Assembly (NCBI RefSeq): GCF_033958435.1
Contig: NC_134152.1
Span: forward strand, 15,486,001-15,550,000
Direction: 5' to 3'
Origin: Carettochelys insculpta
Lineage: Eukaryota; Chordata; Testudines; Carettochelyidae
Length of the DNA: 64,000 bases
Shown piece after piece: positions 34,353 to 47,339 of the stretch. Each line of letters starts with the position of its first letter. The stretch's first letter is position 1. The notes below the pieces were generated by a model, which was given only the letters and a program-made list of their open reading frames with translations, did not search any database and was not told the origin of the DNA. The translations under genes were made by a program, and so were the position numbers.

Positions 34353-34510
34353 ATTAAAAGGACAAAATTAAGTTTGGTTTCCTCTTCAGAAATGCTGCAC
34401 CATTCAGGAGGTGAAAGGGGGAGTCCAATTCTGTCACCTTCTCCACCCTATTTGGAGGCATATTAAAATGACAGAGGCTATGGTGCATTAAAAGGACAAA
34501 ATTAAGTTTG
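34353..34510 (+). mobile_element. 110-bp templated insertion with 24-bp target duplication
   Basis: A perfect 24-bp direct repeat starting attaaaaggacaaaa occupies 34,353-34,376 and 34,487-34,510. The 110 bases between (34,377-34,486) are a diverged copy of SNN intron 1 at 31,122-31,233, in the same orientation. There is no poly(A) and no terminal inverted repeat. This fits insertion of a copied piece of local sequence, possibly through an RNA intermediate. Confidence 0.75.
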
Positions 34511-34514
34511 AGGT

Positions 34515-34800
34515 TTACAGATGGGTCAGTGGTTAAAGCATTGGTCTGGTAAATCCAGGCTTGTGAGTTTAATCCCTGATGGGGTCTTTCAAGGATCCAG
34601 GGTAGGCTAGACTTTTGGGGAGGGATTTGAGCATTGGTCTGCTAAACCCAGTGTTGTGAGCTCAATTTCTGAGGGGGCCATTTAGGGATCAGCAGGAAAT
34701 AAATTAAATCTGTCAGGGATGGTTATAGGCCCTGCTGTGCATGCAGGGGACTGGACTTGATGATCTCTGAAGGTTCTTTCCACATCAGGTAAGCACAGAC
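34515..34800 (+). mobile_element. Two tRNA-derived SINE copies in tandem
   Basis: The first unit has an A-box-like cagtggttaaagcattggtc and a B-box-like gtgagtttaatccctgat. A second unit begins near 34,628 (gagcattggtctgctaaacc) and continues with the family tail ggggactggacttgatgatc. Pol III promoter boxes and the tail identify a reptilian tRNA SINE like that at 49,994. These are retroposed non-coding copies, not tRNA genes. Confidence 0.8.
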
Positions 34801-36515
34801 TTTCCTTTCTGGGATCAGGTACTGAGCCGTTGTAACTTTAGCTCCACTGTTGTTGGAGTGCTGTAATGGATGCTAAATGAAATATCCCCATCAAAATTTA
34901 ATGTCCTTGTTACACCAAAAATGAAGATGAATGCCTTGTGTATTGCCCAGTTGAAAATTGGGCTCTTGGTGCTACTTAAGCCAGTAGAAGCTGGACTACA
35001 GATGTTAATGGGAACAAACCTTTAGTAGCTCATGGAAATTCACCTTACAGCAGGTGATCTAGTAGCATCTTAACTATGATTAAGAGAACAGTAATTCATG
35101 AAAAATTTCACTGAGCACTATTCTGGCCTCCATTCACCTACCTGTTTTCCACTGCTCAGAAAAATGTAACATCCTGGTCAATTTTCATGTCAAAAACCTT
35201 CAGTTTGGATAGATACTTGCCTGCAGTTCCAATGCTGTATGGTAGACCTGGGAAAAAATGGTTCAGTAGAAACAGAAATGATCAGGAAGGTTAAGCGTAA
35301 GGTTTGTTCACCAAATTATTAACCTACTACTTGTCAGCTAAGCTTGTTTCTTTTTGAAAGTTATCCAACCAGAAACAGAAGAGCTTAGTTATCCCAGGGG
35401 GCAGGGAACATGACAGGGAGCCTGTTTCCTGACAGCTGCTCCTCAGAAGGTCTGCATTAAAAAACTAATATAAAATGAGCCCAGTTTGTGGGTGAAAGGA
35501 TATATAAATGTAATGTGTCAATTCCTTAGAGAATTATTTTTGGTTTGAATACTGTTTACACCTGGTGGAATTCTGTACCACTGCATGCAGAATTCATGGC
35601 TCTCTCCCCCAATTGCTTTCCTTCCTGTGGAAAAAGGATTCTGACAAGATGATGTATCCCTCCTCAGTGGCTCCCTGGCACTTAGCGAGCTGGCTGGTTC
35701 TTGCTCAGCTGCTAGTCCTATTGGTTGAACCTCTCATCTGGCACCCTTGGGACTTGACTGGTGTGAGATAGGAGGTCAGTACTGTGTAATATACTGCTAC
35801 CACTTCCACTGCTTACTGGCTCTTAGAAGACATTTAGGGGTAAATGACAGCTAAATAATAGCACAGAACACTGAGAGCCAGGACTGGTGCCTGTAAACAA
35901 ACTTTATGGGAGTGGGGAAGCTTGGCCACACCTATGGTAAGTGGTTGTGTGGCTAACTGAAGTCATGCTGGATTATGGCTGTTGCTAGATGACAGTGCCA
36001 GATTAGAGAGGTTCAACCTGTAGGTGTGATGAGGGCAGGGTAGGACAGAATGCTCCCTTCAGTGAGCAGCTGGGACTGGTTCAGGCCCACCCTCAGGCAT
36101 CCCTCAGTTGCAGGAAGTGCCATACACCCTGCCACCCCAATTTCCTGCCCCATTGCTCTTCCTCTGTGGGGGAGAGGTCACTTTACTGGGAGCTGCTCGC
36201 CCATCCCACCTCCGCACCTGGCTGTGACCTGGTGAGAATCCTGCAGTCAAACCTACAACATAACAAGCTCCACCCCCTCACCAAGCTTCACAGGGCCCTG
36301 CTTTCAGACCACTCTGTTGAGCCTCCACCACCTTCTACTGGACATCCTCAGAGTCCCATGCCTCCTGCATCAGGATCCCCCGAGCCACCTGCAACACATA
36401 GGGACCTCTTGACCCACAGCTAGATCCTACCTACACTTGAGACCACTTGCCCTGGAGCCAGATGCAGGGGTGAGGGCTAGGCATATGTGAGCCTGAACAA
36501 AAACAAACACTCTGG
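34801..36515. other. SNN intron 1, no recognised feature
   Basis: Intronic sequence without supported repeats or exons. Confidence 0.4.
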
Positions 36516-39500
36516 GGCTATAGCTACGCAAGGGGTTTTAGGAAGAAGAGGGCTTGTGTTGGGAAAAACAGGTGGTGCGTCTGTGCACAAATGATGGCTT
36601 GCTGACAAGCCCAGCACATCCACCAGCAGTGTTATACCACTCCCTGTTCAGTTATAACACCTTTCTCGACAGTACTCTGTCAAGAAAACAGCCAGGTAGA
36701 TGCTCTGGGGTCCTCCATGTTGCTGCCCAGCTGGAGCTGCCCTCTCTATTGCAAGCAGGGCTCTATGATCCTTGCTGCCAGCTGCTTTTAAAGGCACAGG
36801 CAGCCCCAAAAACCATGTGGCAAGGAGGGTGAGGGCATGCCTGCAGTCTAGCAGCACCATACCCCATAGCCACACCCAGATGCTGTAAAATATGTCTGAG
36901 GCTGCCTGTGACCCTCTCCTCCCCTGGATCCTAGTGGGACTCTGGAGAGGGGTCTCAGGACACACCCTAGGACAGCAGGAAGCAGGCCCACCTTGGTCTG
37001 GCCCTGAGCTCTGGAACCTGCTTACCTTGTGGGCTGACAAGCTGGTCCTCCTGGACCCCAGTGACATGTACCACAACACCCTGGGCTATAGCTGCACTGT
37101 CAGCTCTTGCAAGGTCCTGCGGGTGGGGGGGGCAGGCTGTCCCTGCCACAGCTGGGAGCAGGACAGCTGCACAGGGGAGGGCCTGACCCCAGGCACACTG
37201 CCAGGGACTGCGGCTCTCAGCTTGTGGGCACAGCCGCAGGGAACAGGTAGCACCCCTCCCTGTGGATAGTGCTACAAGCCACACCTGTGGGGGGGCCCAG
37301 CTGACTTGCTGCTATGCCAGGACTCTTCCCTGGCTGGTCCCCCTCCTCCCCCTGGCCGCTAGCCCATTGGGTTGGGGGATGGGAGGGCACAGTCAGGCCA
37401 ATCCCATGACACCACAGGCTCTCAGTGTGGCAGGGTGTTCCTTGCAGGGGGCATGGGTGTGCGCATCTGGGACAGCCCCATCTTATGGCTCAGGGATGGG
37501 GGCTGCAGCTCATGGGAGGTGGGGCCTTGGGGTGTGTGCTGCATGAAGGAATTACCTTCTACCCCTACAGCTGCCCTGTCTGAGGGCTAGGCCGGCTCCC
37601 CCATGCGGCTCTGGGGGGAGCTGGGGCCCATGGAACCCAGAGCCGTGCCACACAAGATGGCACCTCACCACTGGCAGGGTGTGCCTATGCCTGGAGGGGA
37701 TGTTGCCACCCGGAGGATGATGCCCTCTGTGTTTACATGGCCATCCTCCAATGGCAAAATAACACTGCGGAGCGGCAGCTGCAGCAGGAAGAGGAGTGGT
37801 GGTGGGTGTAGGCCTCCAACCAGTGACTCGCCTGGGTTGACCACCTACTGAACCTCATGGAGGCCTGACTGGCCTGCACTGCAGCACCTGCATACCCTGC
37901 CACTCCCTTTCCTTTCTCTGCCAGTGCTCCCACACCCACCCCATGCTCTGTGGTGGGCAATGGACAAGGCTGACATCCCTGCCCCCAAGACCTCCCTGCT
38001 CCCCCCGGCTAAATCTGACCCCGCAGCAGACCCCCTCATCTTGCTACTTCCTCGTGATCCCGACCCAGCCCCAAGGGAGTGGCAGGGGATCTTGTGGCTG
38101 AGGTGGCTTGTGGTCCTCTTCCCCTGCCATGGCTTAAGGCCCCTCCCACACCCAGTTGAGATTCCCCCTCCTTCCTGGTTCAGTGGCCCACACATCACAC
38201 ACACACACCCATATACAGTCAGGCAAGTTGTCCTTTTAAATAGTTGTTGCACATATGTCTATTTTCTAAAAGCTTAATTAAAAGTTTATTTTAAGCACTA
38301 CCCCCACATCCCTCCTTGGTGGGGTGGAGGGGTAGGGCTGGGGTGACCCCAGGGGTGCCCTGGAGAGCATCATTGGGGGCCACGGCAAGGCTGTCCCATA
38401 GGGCCTCCTGAATGCATACCCTGTTTGTGTGCGTTTGCTGGTTGGGGGCTGCACCCAGCTGTCTTTAGGGGGTCCCAATGTCTGCTGCCCACCCGAAGAG
38501 GAAGTCCTCCCCTTGTGCTCCTCTGGGTTGTGGAGGGTGCAACAGGCAGCCACGATGTAGGGGACATTCTGCACCCCCACGTCCAGCCAGGTGGGGAGGC
38601 GGTGGAACCTGCCCTTCAAGCACCTGAAGGCACGCTCCACTGCCTTCCTTGCCTGGGTAAGGTGGGTGTTTGACTAAGTCCTGTGTGGGGTCCAGGTGCC
38701 TGGTGTAGGGCCTCATCAGCAATGGCATGAGCAGGTAGGCTGCATCCCCCACCATGCACAAAGGCATCTGTGTCCCCCGATGACTAGCTTCCCCCAGGGG
38801 AATACAGGTGCCCACCTCCATCTGTGAACAGGCTGGTGTTCTGGCACACCCTGGTGTCACAGTTCCAGCCAGACCACCTGACATAGACATCCAGGAGTTG
38901 TCCTCCATGGTCCATCAGGGCCTGCATGGTGTAGCCCTTCCTGTTGATGTAGTGTGCAGCACTGCGTTCCAGGGCCCAGACGGGATGTGGGTACGATCCA
39001 GCATCCTGGAACAATTGAGAAAGCCAAGGGTGTTGAAGCCAGCCAAGAGGGATTCCGTGTCACTGATGCAGATGAGCCTCTGCAGCACAAGTGCGTTGCT
39101 GCCCTGCACCACCTGTGAAGGGAGCAGACCAAGGGGGGGATCGTGAGCTCCACAGCCCCCACTTCCTCCTCCTCCTTGTCCACTTCCCTCTGCCCACTCC
39201 CTGCCTGTCCTCTCCCCTGCCAGCTCCTCCTCCCTCTGTGCAGGGCTTGCGGCCTGAGGGTGCTTTGCTTGCGTAACTGTGGCCCCTACAGTTGACCTTC
39301 TGATGCCAAATTGGTGGCCCACGGTGCAGTAGCTGTCGGGGCGGCCAGCTTCCACAAAGCAAGAGTGACCTGCCTCTCAGAGGGGAGGGGAGGGTGGGCC
39401 ACATGTTGGTGTCCAATTGTTGGAGGCAGGGGCTAGCCAGGTGCACAGCTCGAGGAAGGTCTCCTTGTGCTTCCTGAAGCTTCATGTCCACTGCTGGTTG

Positions 39501-40108
39501 TCCCATGACCAGTACAACCAGTTGGAACTGGTGGAGTACTGCCAGACCTGCCTGAGCACCCCAAGGGGTGAGGGTGGGCAGGGCACTGGGGCACTGCAGG
39601 TGTGTTCCATTGGCTATCTGTCAGGGTCATCCCCCCCAGATGTGGCGGAAGACACTGATCAGGATGAGAGGCAGGGCCAGCAGCAGCTGGTCCTAGGTCC
39701 AGGGCGAGCCCAGGGGCTGCTCTCGCGTGGTGGTAGTCTTGTAAGAACTGGTTCTTGCTCAAATGGCTAGGGAGCCCTGCAATGGCTTTGCTGTCCCTCC
39801 AGGAGGTTTGCAAGACTTGGCATGGGCAAGAGGTCAGGGTGGGATGCGGTTGGGCGGGAGGCTTTCAGAGCGTATGGGGCTGGATGTCCTGGAAGGGCTT
39901 GCCCTCCATGTTGGTCTCGCTTCTGGGGTTTTGGGGCCCTCTTCAGTCAAGAGAGCGGCTGGCATGTGTGGGCGCTTTGTGTCGACAGAGCGTATAGAAA
40001 CACCAATCCACTTTTGTGCGTAGGTGCAGTCTGCCAAGAGAAGTTTTGTCGGGGAATCTTTTCCAACGGTGCCTTCTCTCGACAGATGCTGCTTGTGTAG
40101 ATGTAGCC
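36516..40108 (-). mobile_element. Harbinger DNA transposon, full length but decayed (3.6 kb)
   Basis: The left end is ggctatagctacgcaag and the right end complements to ggctacatctacacaag, about 14 of 17 matching. The element carries a broken transposase on the minus strand. A divergent plus-strand region at about 37,600-38,250 has QWQNNTAERQLQQEEEWW, reminiscent of the second, Myb-like protein that Harbinger elements encode. Flanking triplets (TGG/TTG) are not a clean duplication. It lies within SNN intron 1. The MITE at 12,485 is a short relative. Confidence 0.8.
38278..39560 (-). pseudogene. Harbinger transposase (PIF/HARBI1-like), multiply frameshifted
   Basis: Read on the minus strand, pieces appear in correct order across several frames. 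The N-terminal block MKLQEAQGDLPRAVHLASP comes first, followed by LQQLDTNMWPTLPS (about 39,490-39,400). A helix-turn-helix-like DSYCTVGHQFGIRRSTVGAT follows at about 39,340. The catalytic regions come next: MDHGGQLLDVYVRWSGWNCD at about 38,910, VGDAAYLLMPLLMRPYTRHL at about 38,730, and ERAFRCLKGRFHRLPTWLDV with VPYIVAACCTLHN at about 38,630-38,530. The acidic residues of the DDE triad can be located, but no single frame joins them. The active enzyme would cut at the terminal repeats; this copy is dead. Confidence 0.85.
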
Positions 40109-42908
40109 TTGATGTGTGTAGAGCAGAGATGTGTCACGTCATCACTGCAGATCTCTTTCCTGGTGGTGCTGCAGAGTTGTCTCCTACCTCCATGCAGACA
40201 GTGATTTTTTTTCTTTTTTTTTTTATGCAGAGTTATCTTTGAACTAAATATTCTCAGGGGCCGGAACTTTCTTTAATTATGGTTTGTATTGGCACAAAAA
40301 CGTGTACTTGCTTATAGTTTATTCATGAAAGAAATGGTGTCTTCATTTCTGTAAAATGCAGGCCAAGAAGGCTGGAGTGGAGGGACCAATGCATGTTAAT
40401 GTCCACTTGGCAGACTTGTAGCGCTAATATATTTTCTTAAGGCTTTATCTGATTTCTCCACTGCACATCATTTGTACTGGGGTTGAGTTTTGAATGGTGT
40501 TACAAATTCACATTGCAGTTTGCATTGAAATATGAGCCATTTGCAGTGAGTCTTAACTACCAAGAAAAATTGAATGTACAAGATAGGCTTTAGTTTGCTT
40601 GCTGCTATGGAAGAAAGCGCCCTGCTCTAAAACTCACTCTTAAGAGTGTTGCAAAGTTAGTTTTCGGTTGCCTTTAATATTGGTTTTAATTTCAAAATTC
40701 TGTTAATTTGGCTAATGGCCAAATCAGATGTTCAAATAGCAAAGTAGCGCTGTGCAAGAGGCATTAACCTCTTCCTTCCAAGTTCTTTAATTTAAAAATC
40801 CATGATAGGAAGCTCGCAAATTGAAATCTCAGCCACTTTTTCTTGAAAGAGTAGTAAGAATACTACCCTAGTGCTATACATACTTAAATGTGGATTTACA
40901 TTTCTTTGGAAGCATGGTATTTTTAACAGACCTAATACACACGACTTGTTACTAACAAGTAATTCTGTTTAACAGCAGAATGGTCAGAAGTCTGGAGTCC
41001 TCTTGACAAGGAAGCCCATTCTCTATGCTGTTTCTATTCATCTTCATCAGTTGGACTGGTTTCACCTTTTTGCTTGCCTCCCCATACCTTCTCCACAGTT
41101 ATGATCAGAGAGAAGTGTTGCATAGAATCTGGTATTCAAACAGACTGGGTTTTACAGGCTAGCTGAAACTGCTAGCTCCCAACCACCCCCCCCGCCCCCA
41201 ACAAACAAACCTTTTTGCCTCCTGGCATATCAAGCACAGCCTGACTGCTACCAAAAAAACCCAACTCTCCCACCCCTGATTTCTTAGGTCTTTGGGATAG
41301 CTGTGAAGAGGGAGGTTAAATTCACAACAGCCATCACTTGCTGAGACAAACTTTTCCTTGGTGCAGCATGTTGGGAACTGAAGTGTGGATGTGTCCACAG
41401 AACTAAGAGCTTGGGTTCATCCACACAAAATTTGTGTATTCGTCTCCACTTAATTTTTGATAGTGAATATTGTACGTGTGTTCATTTGGCAGGATCATGA
41501 CATTCTGAAGAGTAAGATGGACAGTGGCTGGTGGTTTTAAAGTTAGGGCCTAAACCAGGGAATCAGTAAGCAGACCATGGACCAAACTCAGATGCTTTTG
41601 AATGGACCATGAAATCCTTACATATTTTTAGTGTGTTCTCTTAAGTCAGGGCTTTGACTGTATCTTGACCAAGAAATGTAGACATTGACAAAATAATTGA
41701 TTACCTCTGGTCTTAAGCATGCTACATCTTGAATCAGTTTGTTTGGAGACTAACTTGAAATGTTACAAATGCAGCTAAATGTCAGTAACACTGTACTTAC
41801 AGTCTTTAGTTTATTCTGCACATCTGTACTGGGGTAGTGGCATCTATTGCTACAGTGCATAGACAGTCCAGCTTACTTCTGAAAAAAAGAATAATTTCTG
41901 ACCATACTCACCAAGAGTATCCATAGAATATACTGACTGTTCAGACCTCCTTAGACTGTCTCCTGGAGTCTCGTAAGGGAGGCACAGTCTGCTTGCTGAC
42001 TGTTCACAGTACAGTCAGGCAGTATGACTGCAGCTCATGTGGGCATGTCTCTGAGCTAGCTAGCTTTGCTCTGGCGAGACCAATACTCAAGTAACAGTAG
42101 CAGGGTAGCTGTGCAATTGACAGGCGGTTGGCGTTTGTACGCAGGGTCCCAGGTGGAGTTGTATTTAGGAGGCCAGTGCATGCTGCTGCCCCAGCCATAG
42201 TGCTAAACACCAGTTAGCTTTGATCTACCTGATACTTAATTTGGCTAGATCAGAGCTGGATCAGGTGGGTGCTTACATGAGCTGCAGTCAGTCACACCTC
42301 CAGCTCCAGGGTATAGTTACACTGTGGAGTGGATAAGAAAAGTGAAGTTTTCTGTTCCCCTCCTTCTTGGAAGACCGACTCTTCTCCCATTGGGTCACCT
42401 GTGTTCCCTTCCCTTCCAGCTCTCTCCCCTCCCCCCATGTGCAAGATGCTAAAATTTTAAAACTGTACAAGAAGTCCCATCTGTCTTGCACAGTGGCGGG
42501 AATTTAACACAAAGATGCTGCTTCAGAAGATGGTATATTCTGGAAGACTGAGCACATTTATATCTCATCTAGAATCCAAGAAACCTTAAGAATGAACTAT
42601 GTTCTTTGGAACTAGTTGTCTGCTACTTAAAGTAAGAGTCCATGGTACTGAAAATTTTCCTTGTTGAGGAAGCACATGCGCTAGTATCTTATGGAGAAGG
42701 TGGGTCCTGCATTAAGACAATAGCTTTAGAGGTCCCATGTGAAATACTTTCTCCATAAACTAGATTTTAATATTTCAGTTAGCTGCTGGTGCAGAGTGGG
42801 AATGGACCTGAATGCATGAGAAACATAAGAGATGGAATTTGAAAGGGAAGAACTCTCCAGAGATGCTGGCAGGAGATCTAGAAACTTTTTGTCAGTAGTT
42901 TACACTAG
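40109..42908. other. SNN intron 1, no recognised feature
   Basis: Long, apparently repeat-poor intron segment. Polypurine and polypyrimidine patches (for example near 41,185 and 42,430) are the only notable composition. It may hold regulatory DNA, but I cannot identify any. Confidence 0.45.
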
Positions 42909-42910
42909 TA

Positions 42911-43377
42911 CACTCATCCCTCGTTAAACGAGTACTTTACTTATGAGTACTCACTTAAGCGAGGGACACACATACTTACCTTCATTTGCTAGATGAGTGA
43001 ACTCCCCCTGCTAATGAGCCTCCCCTCAACCGCAAACCGCCGCAGCCTGATCCCTGGTCCGTACACCCAACCTGCAGCAGCCTGAACACACACGCCCCAC
43101 CCCCATCCACCCCATAGACCCAACCCCCCACCAGGTTTTAACCCTCCCTCCTGCTTATGGGCCCCAAACTGCTCCCAGCCTTAACCCTCCCCAACCCACA
43201 GTTCACTTACCTGTCAAAAGCAGCACCACATGCTGCCACTTCACCCAGTTAGGAGCCCTAGGAACTAATCAGAGACTTTAACATGTATCTAATGGTAATT
43301 TAGTGTCCCTCTTACGAGAGTTCACCTACGAGCAGAAAGTTGGGAACCAGTTGCACTCATATAGTGAGGGATGAGTG
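42911..43377. mobile_element. Tigger-like MITE with TA target duplication
   Basis: It begins cactcatccctcgttaaacg and ends gagggatgagtg, flanked by TA at 42,909-42,910 and 43,378-43,379. CATCCCTCGTTA-type ends and TA duplication resemble Tc1/mariner-Tigger elements. The middle contains a few C-rich units (ccccatagacccaacccccc) that are the reverse complement of the minisatellite unit expanded in the related element at 60,512-61,413. Confidence 0.82.
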
Positions 43378-43379
43378 TA

Positions 43380-46300
43380 TGTCCTAAGCTGGCAGATGTG
43401 CTGGGTATTTTTCAACTGGTTACTACATCAGTGCTTCTTTCAATAACTTACTATTAATTCAAGACTAGGATAATAGTAGTGATATGTGACAAAGCCACAC
43501 AAAGTAGCTTGTTATGTCAGTCTGCCTTAGTTATCCATTTACCTCCAAATGTCAGAGTGAGAATAAAATAGAAATATCCTGACAATCCAGTGGTCTGGTA
43601 CAGAGCGGAGGTAGATGCGTTGTTCCAAACTACCAAGATAGACTCTCTAAAAATTCACTCAGGCTGGTGACAGTCTCAATTGGATTTGTATAGAAGTACT
43701 ATTAATAGGAATTAGGCAGCATACATGCCTGAAGCAAGAAAAGGCACAGCCCTGCAACTGTTGTCATTTAGTATTTTAAAAATATTCTTGGTACAATACT
43801 GCTGCTCAACGAGGATTCTTTAAGCTCTTGTGTAAGGACTCCTCGATGAGCAGTACTATTATATAATGGCATAAAATGCAGAAGAGAATTGAGTAAGCTG
43901 TGTGGCATTTGAGTATACAGTTTTCAGAATTACAAATGGAGTCACAGGCAAACCTGCATGCAGGAACAAACCACATGAAAGGCTCATGCCCACATAAATA
44001 CCTGTTCAAAGCCATCTGGAATCCTCCCTCAGGCTTACTGTGTGTGTTACCCTGCACCAGAGTTAAACTTTGAGACCGTCGAACACTAAGCAATATTTTT
44101 TATGTGAAACACCTGTGAAAATCTCCCCCCCCCCCCCCCCCCGAAAAAATTACAAAAGCAAAATGAAGTAATTTATTCAGGTATCATAGCAATGAAGACG
44201 TAACATTATATTTTATTTTAATAACAGAAAATATAAACCATCTGTATATTTTCCCCAGGCGCTCATGGCACACCTGCAAAGTTGTTCGTGAAACACTGTT
44301 TAAGAAACACTGCTCTGCACAAGCTTAGTCCATTCTGTTCCACCAAGCAGCTGAATTGCTTGCACCCACTGTCTTAAGATGCAAAAGGACTGGGCAGCTA
44401 CTTTAAATAGATGTTCCCTGAAAGACAAATTGGAGGCCAAATCTTGCTATTTTCTAGTTGTCTGCTGGGTTGTTTGTGGTTAAAGTGAGCAGGGTTTGGA
44501 CCTCAGCATGTGGTGTACAGGGTAGCACACAGCTAATAAATGTGGTTCGGTCCCATTCTCTAGGACAGAATGCAGTAATCTTAACTGTGCATGCTAGAGG
44601 CCTACTAGTGTAAGGCTTTGCTTCACAGGTTTGAGCCTCGTATGTGCCTGGTCAGTATGTGGTGCTTCTGAAAGTCGTAGGCTATGTGCATGAATGGGCT
44701 TGGATTGTGTACTATTTTAAAGGCTTAGACCAGTGGTCTTTAGTTCATTCTGAAAAATGAAGCAGTCCTTGTAATGCGTGAGGTAATTGTTGTCTTTGTT
44801 CATGTGACCCCTTAATATCACCTTAATCCTACCCCTCAGGGTGGGAAAGAACTGATTAAATATGGCAAAGATATGGCTGGCTCTGTTGTCCTTAAAGGGT
44901 CCAGTCATCCTGTGAATGACACCTTTCACATCAAGATCACTTGCTATCCTAGATTAAATTTCATAAACGTCATACTGTTGCCTGTTATTGTTTCCTATTG
45001 TTTTATTGTGACCTATTTGGGATAGTTTAGTACAATTCCAGTACTGTAGTCTACTAGAGGACATACCTCAAATGGCTTTTGGTCACCCCCAAGCCTTTTT
45101 CTTAAAATGATGGTTAACTATTTCTTGTCCAGAAGTTAAGCTGTCAGGTTGGAGGCAAACATCTTACAGCACCACTCAACAAGCATGACTGGTTTGATAT
45201 CCTTGATTTAACCCCTTAGCCTCGTTTTAACTAGTGTTCCTCTGTAGAGACTTCTAAGGTAGAGGAGACGTGATTTTTTTTTTAGTTAAGAAACAAAGTA
45301 TCTATCTCAAAGTTCCAGACCTCCTTAAAATTGCAAGAGTCTGATTCTACCCTCAGAGGAGACCCCTAATACCTGTGGGGTATCAATGAGATCTGCCCTT
45401 AATATGGGATCATTAGGGGCCATGGAACTTGCAGATACTGTAGTCCACATTATCCGTTCAGCTGTCCTCTAACATAGAATCCCTCTGACTTAAATAGGGT
45501 GAATGGTGAACTACTTCTGTGATGGATGCTAAAGTGGCTGGACGTGCTTCCTTGGTATGTAAATTGGCTACCGGTTCATTCAGGTATAGCCTTTCTCGGA
45601 TGTGATTTTTCTGCAGCTCTACTCGTTTTAGTTTAGTTTGCTTGGATAACTAATCTGTTTAAATGGTTACCTTTTTATCTTAAATGTAAACATCAGCATT
45701 GCTGTGAGGAATGATCATTTTCCATAATACCCCTCCGTCTGCTACAGTCCACTGCTGAACATACTCGGTTTTGTTTGAGTGCGTAAGGGTTTTGGGGGAC
45801 ACAACCATTCGAGGGGCAGAGGGAGACGGCTGCATTTTGACTATGAAACAAGACTTAATTATCACTTCTACCAGGGAAACAGGCTCTTAAAACTGGACAT
45901 GTTTCTACTGCCCATTGTTGCAGGAATTACTAGTGCAACTGTCTTGCCAGGGTCAAGCTGCTTCCTAGAGAAAACAGTTGATCGGCAGAAGAGACCATTT
46001 AAATCAAAAGTGTAAAGTTTCTTAACAGGTGTTGTAATCTTTGTCAGCCTCCTGTGAAATTCCTTGTTCTGCCCTGCCTGTGGCATCTCATGCAAGGATT
46101 TATGTATCTCAGAAGCATCATGTTGATTGGGAATTGCTGCAGTAACAATTAGACACAGGTAGGTTAACAAGGTTCTTTCTGATGTCCACTAGAAGCGAAA
46201 TACGTGCTGGCTTAAGTCCTCCTCACGGTCATTATACCTGGTCCCTGCGTAGTTAAGAGAAGCCAGTGCTGGCACGTCAACCTCATGGAGTGCCAGTGCG

Positions 46301-47243
46301 GGGTTCCCATTGCTGGGGTGGTCTGTGGGCTGCACTTGAGAACCACTGCTCTAGTTACATGAGCCCTTGTTGCTTTTTCCTGCTCGGACAGCAGCAAAAG
46401 ACAAGCCTATAGAAATTGTTGCCCATTAGGTGGGACAAAAGATCTGTGGTACAACGCACTAAAATGAGTGGAAACTTGCTTTAAAGATCTGTGTGAAGAG
46501 CCTCCTCATAAATAAGGAGTCCTGGGAGGATTGGTGTCTTTCTCCTGGCCTCTGCTGATGAGTGTGGGTAGATTGAAGAGAAATACTCAAAAGCCTCTAG
46601 CCAACTTGTCAGCCCTCCCCCCTCCTTTCTTTGCATACCACTGCCTCTTCAGCTTCAATTTTAACACTTTATTTTGCTTGTCTAGGGCGATGGAGAGGGA
46701 TTCTGGAAGTAAAGACCCTCTTCCATTCCTGCCAGAAGAATGCAGAAACCCAGAGCAGCAGCTCTCGTCCTAAAAATACATCTAAACTGCATTTGTTGTC
46801 ACCATTAACAAACAGCCATTGAATGTCACTGTGGCCGAAGCCATTGTATTTTTATTCTAGTTAACTCAGATTTATGGGTCGCAGCAGGTTTTGTTTGCTT
46901 TGATCCACTGACATAGCGTTGAGCAATTTCACAAAGCAAACAACTGCAGCTACTGCCAGGTCACGAAATGGTGACAAATTAGGCTCTCTTCTGGAAGCTC
47001 AGCTAATGGAGTGGAAGCTTCCTGCCTTCACCAGCTGTAGCAGAGAGAAACACAGAGCTGCTGCTGGTACTGCAGTGGGGCAAAGTGCATGGAAGGAATG
47101 AAGTAATGTGACAAGTAGGACAGTTTACTTAGCAGCTGGATAGAGGTGTCATCCTCCTTCCCGTGTAAGCAAGCTATAGATGGCCAGTGATGCTATTGTG
47201 CACCATTTTCACACTTGCTGGTTTTGTGCTAACTGCTCTTAAA
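43380..47243. other. SNN intron 1, mostly unique, with poly(C) tract
   Basis: There is a pure C run of 18 at 44,125-44,142. Otherwise no repeat or exon is recognised. The segment 46,860-47,100 has a balanced, non-repetitive look and could be a conserved non-coding element, but that needs comparison with other genomes. Confidence 0.4.
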
Positions 47244-47339
47244 GGGCTTGTCTACACTACCTCCCTCCTTCAAAGGGGGGATGGTAAGTAGGGTGTTGGG
47301 AGTTTATTAATGAAGGAGGGACATAGTGTAGACACAACC
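47244..47339. mobile_element. Very short MITE (96 bp)
   Basis: The left end gggcttgtctacactacctc and a right end complementing to ggttgtgtctacactatgtc leave only about 40 bases of interior. AAA occurs on both sides. It is the smallest member of the GTCTACAC-ended group here. Confidence 0.78.

Noticed and set aside
37924..39997. Many overlapping 100-148 codon ORFs
   Set aside because: Most are off-frame readings of the decayed Harbinger transposase. Only the minus-strand pieces with family motifs were kept.
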